A DNA stretch of 64,000 nucleotides from Entonaema liquescens (lineage: Eukaryota > Ascomycota > Sordariomycetes > Xylariales > Xylariaceae). The notes under the pieces are model-generated. The model searched no databases and had not been told where the DNA came from. It saw nothing but the letters and a program-made list of their open reading frames with translations. Positions 59,980 through 64,000 of the stretch are shown here, in pieces. The stretch covers positions 434,001 to 498,000 of the forward strand of contig CADCSX010000003.1 of NCBI GenBank assembly GCA_902805475.1. Direction: 5' to 3'. Positions within the stretch are counted from its first letter, which is position 1; each line of letters opens with the position of its first letter. Both the position numbers and the translations under genes were made by a program.

Positions 59980-62062
59980 CGCTCTGTCTGTGATCTAATT
60001 GTATCAAGTAATAAAAGGGGGTTGCAAGTTTAGCAAGGTGTAATTGCTCGGGTATTTTGATCAATAAAAAAAAATTCATTTGCAGGCAGACCAGGTATTT
60101 AAATTGTTTTTTCAAGCTCCTCTAGATTGAATAGACGTACTTCTGCCACGTTTTTTCCTTCCTATTTTTCTACTTAGCGGCCATCTCACCAGTTCCGAAA
60201 GATAATGTCATCTCATCCCGGTGGAGTCGTTAATTATAGCCAATCAACTTTCGTAGTTTCCGAGCACACCAATAGCATCACAGAATCTCCCAGTGGGGCC
60301 AAGATAGGTCCGGCCGTGAACGTTGATCTCCGGAAGCCCGGCGATAATGACAAGGTCCCGTTCATACCATTCAGCCATGACACCATTCTTTACACTGCCC
60401 ATATTTAGTTTTATTTCATCACTAAACATAGTATGTTGGATATTTAAAACCGATAGCTCCATGTACGCGGATCCAAGGACCCACAGGGGTTGATCTTACC
60501 CCTCGGCTCAGCGTTAAATAGCCAAATTCAGTATTTGTCAAACTCGGCAAACCCGGTGATCCGCTGCGTCGAAGTATACCAGGAGCAAATGATAGAGTAG
60601 CATTCTAAGCAGATCATAGCATGTTTATTATTTACACTCATTGTTCTAATCTGGGAATACTTAGCAGGTGTTATCTCGTAATATATGTGCGTGTATTTGA
60701 ATTCAAGGGTTTTACCTTCGCCTATTCTGATCATGGATACTTCTATCTAGCTACCTCAACCCCACAAAAAAGGAGGGTTGAGGTGAGGCATCAACTAAAC
60801 CTGGACGGAAAGGAGAACTTGGAAGACTTAATTGCTTTTAATAGTTGGTGTTTAATAGTAGCAAAGCTAACAAAGGAAATTGTGGGTTTTCCGGTATGGG
60901 GTCTGGTAGGCTTACGCTCTCACCAGGGACCAGTTTGAAGACTAGTAAACAAAGGGGTTCGGTATGTGATGTCCATGGTCTTTTGCGCAGGAAGCTTACA
61001 CCGATTTTCTGTAGGTTCATAATGATGGGCTTAAAACGGACTCCGTTTATTTTATTTTCTTTTCTTTTTTGAAAAAGAAATTGAATAACATCGACTGGAT
61101 GGATTGAATTCAGCATGTCTGTAGCACGAAAGGTTTAGAAGACGGGTTTATCGAAGAAGAGGGTAGATAGCTTCTATCATGTGAAGACGGCCTAGTTAAA
61201 GGGATAAAGGTTTCATGCTAACATGAGATGAGGTGATGACTGATTTATTATATTAACTTTGAACAGTAGAGAGGTTAATCTCCCTTTTGTTTTACTCCGA
61301 AACAGGTATCATTTCGGACTGAGACCCTAACTCTCATGACTTCTTCAACCTCCAATATAATTACCTAGGCTAGCCAAACAGTTCTTTTTCATAACTGTAT
61401 TTCCATAAGAACGAGGAAGAATGGCGTAGCAGTACAATAATAACATTCCTTTGTCAGCCATATATATAAGCCAATGGAGGCAAACTCATGACTTTGTGCT
61501 TTTAAGAATAGTTAAACCCCCAAATGATTCCCTATCTCACTCTGATGCCAATATGGTATCAGGCCATACCACGTCTTATAGGCAGGATAGAAAGGACAGT
61601 GAGCATCTTGCCACATATTAAACGGAAGATATTTTACCTACAAAAATGAATGTGGCACTCTATATCTCTCACGTTTATTAAGGGGTTGCCACGTCCTCTT
61701 TCTGGAACGATCATGATATGCCTAGGCTTCTTAGTTGTCCCGTCTTAGAGGCAATACGTGTAGTGTGGAATATGCCCTATCTGTCTTCATCATGGTGTAT
61801 GATACCTAGATAGGAACAACACACGAATACTATGTCTTTGAGAAAAGAAAAGTGTGTGTGGATGTTGCATACCCGTCAGCCAATGAACAATCACGTTGCG
61901 CACTTGATGAAACTCTCTGTGATACATGTCATAAGTATTGTAGGTCCATATCTTTTTATATATCTCTATATATATCGCGAGTTAGGTTGACTTACGTAAG
62001 TTCTCATCTATGGCTACTTTTTAGTTCCGCACCTAAGTTACCGTATAAGAGGTTCGCTACTT
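59980..62062. other. Intergenic, nothing supported
   Basis: Many short frames, none with motifs. May contain the promoter or an undetected first exon of the gene at 62063. Confidence 0.45.
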
Positions 62063-62953
62063 ATGTGTTACCACGCCGAACTAGAAGTCTGCTGCAAGGA
62101 AGAATATTCAAATTCCTTCCCAAATACCCTTCTGATATTGAGGTTTATTGTCCTCTGCCACGCAGCGCACATAGCTTGTAAGCTTCAGGAACTTCTATAC
62201 AATGGGCCGCCCCATCCCGTGGTACCAAGGCCTAGTGCCCAGAATTGCCCAAATTATGACCCTGAGTATATTAGGTTCGAACGTGTGTTCTTTACTCGCT
62301 GCATGGATTGTGTTTTGACAAAAGGACCACAGAAATACGGTCTCACTGGCGATGACATGCCTGTCATTATACATCGTGAAAGGCTTCTCCGCGATCAGCT
62401 CCAAAATGCCATCTACACGAGACCGTATGGTGAGGTGGTATTGGGACTTCCTATAGAATTTGATATTCACGAACGTTGGATACTAAGAGGCTCGCGATGG
62501 GTAGAGGCTCCCATGGTAAATGAAGGAGATCCTCTGGGTCCAAACCCAACCTACGATTTAGAGGGAGTGAGATGGTGGTTGGAACAAGGACTTGTCGGTA
62601 TACGTCCAGATATATTGAACTGGCTCAAAAAGCTTCCGCCATCAATATTCTGCCCCGACAACCCGGAATTAGAATGGGACGAGCAACAATGCCCCTCAAT
62701 GGTCGGCGAAAGCCCCCCACCGGAGGATTCCGACCTATCATCAGATGAAGATCATTCGTCGGACGAGAAGGACTTTGCAATAGATAAGGATAAAGGAAAT
62801 AGTGAAGACGATGCACAGCAGTTAGGAGAAAGTATAGAATCACAGTCGTCGACAGAAGGCTATGAATGGGACGATAATTGGGCAGAAAGCAACGCCGATA
62901 TACCCGCAAACTGCACTTTGACAGAGTTACGAGCGTTTCAAATGAGTCGCTAG
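62063..62953 (+). CDS. Hypothetical acidic protein, 296 residues
   Basis: Open frame from ATG 62063 to the TAG at 62951-62953. The first ~100 residues contain scattered cysteines (CYHAELEVCC, CHAAHIACK, NCPNY, RCMDC) that could bind zinc. The middle has several tryptophans (RWILRGSRWVEAP, RWWLEQGL). The last ~85 residues are very rich in Ser, Asp and Glu (EDSDLSSDEDHSSDE), likely disordered. Family not recognised. The start may lie further upstream if an exon was missed. Length and biased composition in one frame only support coding. Confidence 0.6.
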   Translation: MCYHAELEVCCKEEYSNSFPNTLLILRFIVLCHAAHIACKLQELLYNGPPHPVVPRPSAQNCPNYDPEYIRFERVFFTRCMDCVLTKGPQKYGLTGDDMPVIIHRERLLRDQLQNAIYTRPYGEVVLGLPIEFDIHERWILRGSRWVEAPMVNEGDPLGPNPTYDLEGVRWWLEQGLVGIRPDILNWLKKLPPSIFCPDNPELEWDEQQCPSMVGESPPPEDSDLSSDEDHSSDEKDFAIDKDKGNSEDDAQQLGESIESQSSTEGYEWDDNWAESNADIPANCTLTELRAFQMSR

Positions 62954-63358
62954 CAGAAGTAAGAACCTCATGCTTTGACTAAACCAGAACCATGATGTGA
63001 GACTGAGTGGCGTTACCTAAGACTTGGAGTCTAAAGCTGCAACGGGTAAAGTTAAGACCAAGAGATTGTTCACAAGTGAATTTATATATCACAATCGAAA
63101 AATGAGAAGACCAATAATTTGCTTAATAATGCTTCGTAAATTTCTATCAGAGATAGCTCTCGATATCTAAATAAGCCGATAGTGCCCTACTGGCATGGCT
63201 GCGACTTGTAGCATAGCGTGTGCTTTCCAACTGTACGCCCTTCGATTAGAATATTAAATATATCCAACTCCCCATGGAGGTTTTCTCTCAAATTCCTCCG
63301 TCTATCTTGTCCATCAAACCAACTTCACCATCTCTTACTATTACTACTAACCAATCCC
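62954..63358. other. Intergenic between convergent genes
   Basis: 3' flanks only; nothing else recognised. Confidence 0.45.
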
Positions 63359-64000
63359 TTAGGAAGAGATAATGCACTCGACTTCCTGGGCGAACTCGTG
63401 GGTAGCCTGGGAGCCCTCGGGAAGCTCGGGGAGAGTTGTGCACTTGGGGAGGAAGTCGACGGCGACGCAGCCCTCAGGGAGAGCCTCGCCCTCGTAGACG
63501 TAGCGCACAACTTGCATGTCCGAGCGGGTGTAGCCGATGAATCGCTTGCAGACAGCGTAGTTACCGGGAGCGAGACCACCGAGTCTGACCAAGGTTTGCG
63601 TCCTCTCGGTCTTGATTCCGTTGCTGCCACCACCCACGTTGATGCTGGCGTCGTGGTCGGTGGGGTAGGTAGCGTCGAAGCTAGCCTTGTCTTGGACGGT
63701 TAGACCCCATGGGTAGGCCGAGGTCAAGTCGTTGAGAACGTCAACCCAGCCCTGTGCTTCTGTGCCGTTGACGTAGTAGGCGGAGGGGCCGGGGGTGCCA
63801 CCGGATACAACCGCGATGTTCTGGCCGGCACCGACGTGGATGCCGGTGAGGTATTTGCCCTGGACAGGTGGGTCCAAGTCCTTGGATCGGTCTTGGAGTT
63901 CAACCTGTAGGTGGAAACCCTTTGACTTGGAAAGTCTCCAGGCGCTGCCGGGGCTGCTTTGAGGGACGGGAGAAGCGCCGGCGACGGCGAGGAGGGCAAG
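63359..64000 (-). CDS. Secreted fungal protein of unknown function, 5' end cut by the window
   Basis: The frame is open from the window edge (64000) to the stop at 63359: 213 residues visible. The first residues, LALLAVAGASPVP, are the end of a signal peptide, so only a few codons are missing. Then FHLQVELQDRSKDL, GKYLTGIHVGAGQN, VNGTEAQGW, PGNYAVCKRF and LPKCTTLPELP, a pattern resembling a group of ascomycete secreted proteins of unknown role. GC-rich, strongly C-ending codons suggest high expression. No catalytic motif seen. Confidence 0.78.
   Translation of the reverse strand, partial: LALLAVAGASPVPQSSPGSAWRLSKSKGFHLQVELQDRSKDLDPPVQGKYLTGIHVGAGQNIAVVSGGTPGPSAYYVNGTEAQGWVDVLNDLTSAYPWGLTVQDKASFDATYPTDHDASINVGGGSNGIKTERTQTLVRLGGLAPGNYAVCKRFIGYTRSDMQVVRYVYEGEALPEGCVAVDFLPKCTTLPELPEGSQATHEFAQEVECIISS

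Noticed and set aside
63325..63633. 102-codon minus-strand frame overlapping the secreted protein
   Set aside because: Shadow of the GC-rich coding sequence in another frame.

Overview
The window is nuclear DNA of a filamentous ascomycete (Pezizomycotina; a sordariomycete is my best guess). Genes carry short introns of about 45-70 bases with GT..AG ends and CTAAC-like branch sites. Typical fungal families are present: DUF1996, a fungal rhodopsin-like membrane protein, an NmrA-like protein, a GH5 cellulase and small cysteine-rich secreted proteins. Two blocks are drained of C and G by C-to-T/G-to-A mutation, the signature of repeat-induced point mutation (RIP).

Layout. 0-6.4 kb: a histidine-phosphatase gene, a secreted DUF1996 gene, a tiny spliced membrane-protein gene and a TA-flanked MITE. 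7.4-22.4 kb: a graveyard. A short-chain dehydrogenase (SDR) gene is split by a complete RIP-mutated Ty1/copia element (153-bp LTRs, CCAAT target duplication). Beside it lie broken remains of a class II ketose-bisphosphate aldolase, a sugar transporter, an aldo-keto reductase and a sugar-acid type NAD epimerase. Together they look like a dead carbohydrate-catabolism cluster. The epimerase remnant runs in frame into a bacterial-type Rhs/YD-repeat fragment. 22.4-31.8 kb: gene-poor DNA with three secreted cysteine-containing proteins and a 78-residue intracellular protein that shares a ~42-residue module with one of them. 31.8-45.7 kb: a damaged DUF1254/DUF1214 gene, a secreted protein of unknown function, a GH5 glucanase, PGS1 head-to-head with the complex I subunit NDUFA12, an NmrA-like protein and a rhodopsin-like membrane protein. 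47.3-49.2 kb: a RIP-mutated element with terminal inverted repeats. 50.7-64 kb: a C2H2 zinc-finger gene, a small conserved fungal protein, the mitochondrial NAD(P) transhydrogenase, an SDR, an acidic hypothetical protein and a secreted protein cut by the window end.

Three housekeeping genes act at the mitochondrial inner membrane (PGS1 for cardiolipin precursor, NDUFA12 for complex I, transhydrogenase for NADPH). The rest is mainly secretion and accessory metabolism. Several reading-frame breaks are single-base events, two of them in or beside C runs, so some 'broken' genes may reflect assembly error. The nonsense codons beside the copia element and the 10-bp duplication in the aldolase look like real decay. 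No tRNA, rRNA or CRISPR array was recognised.
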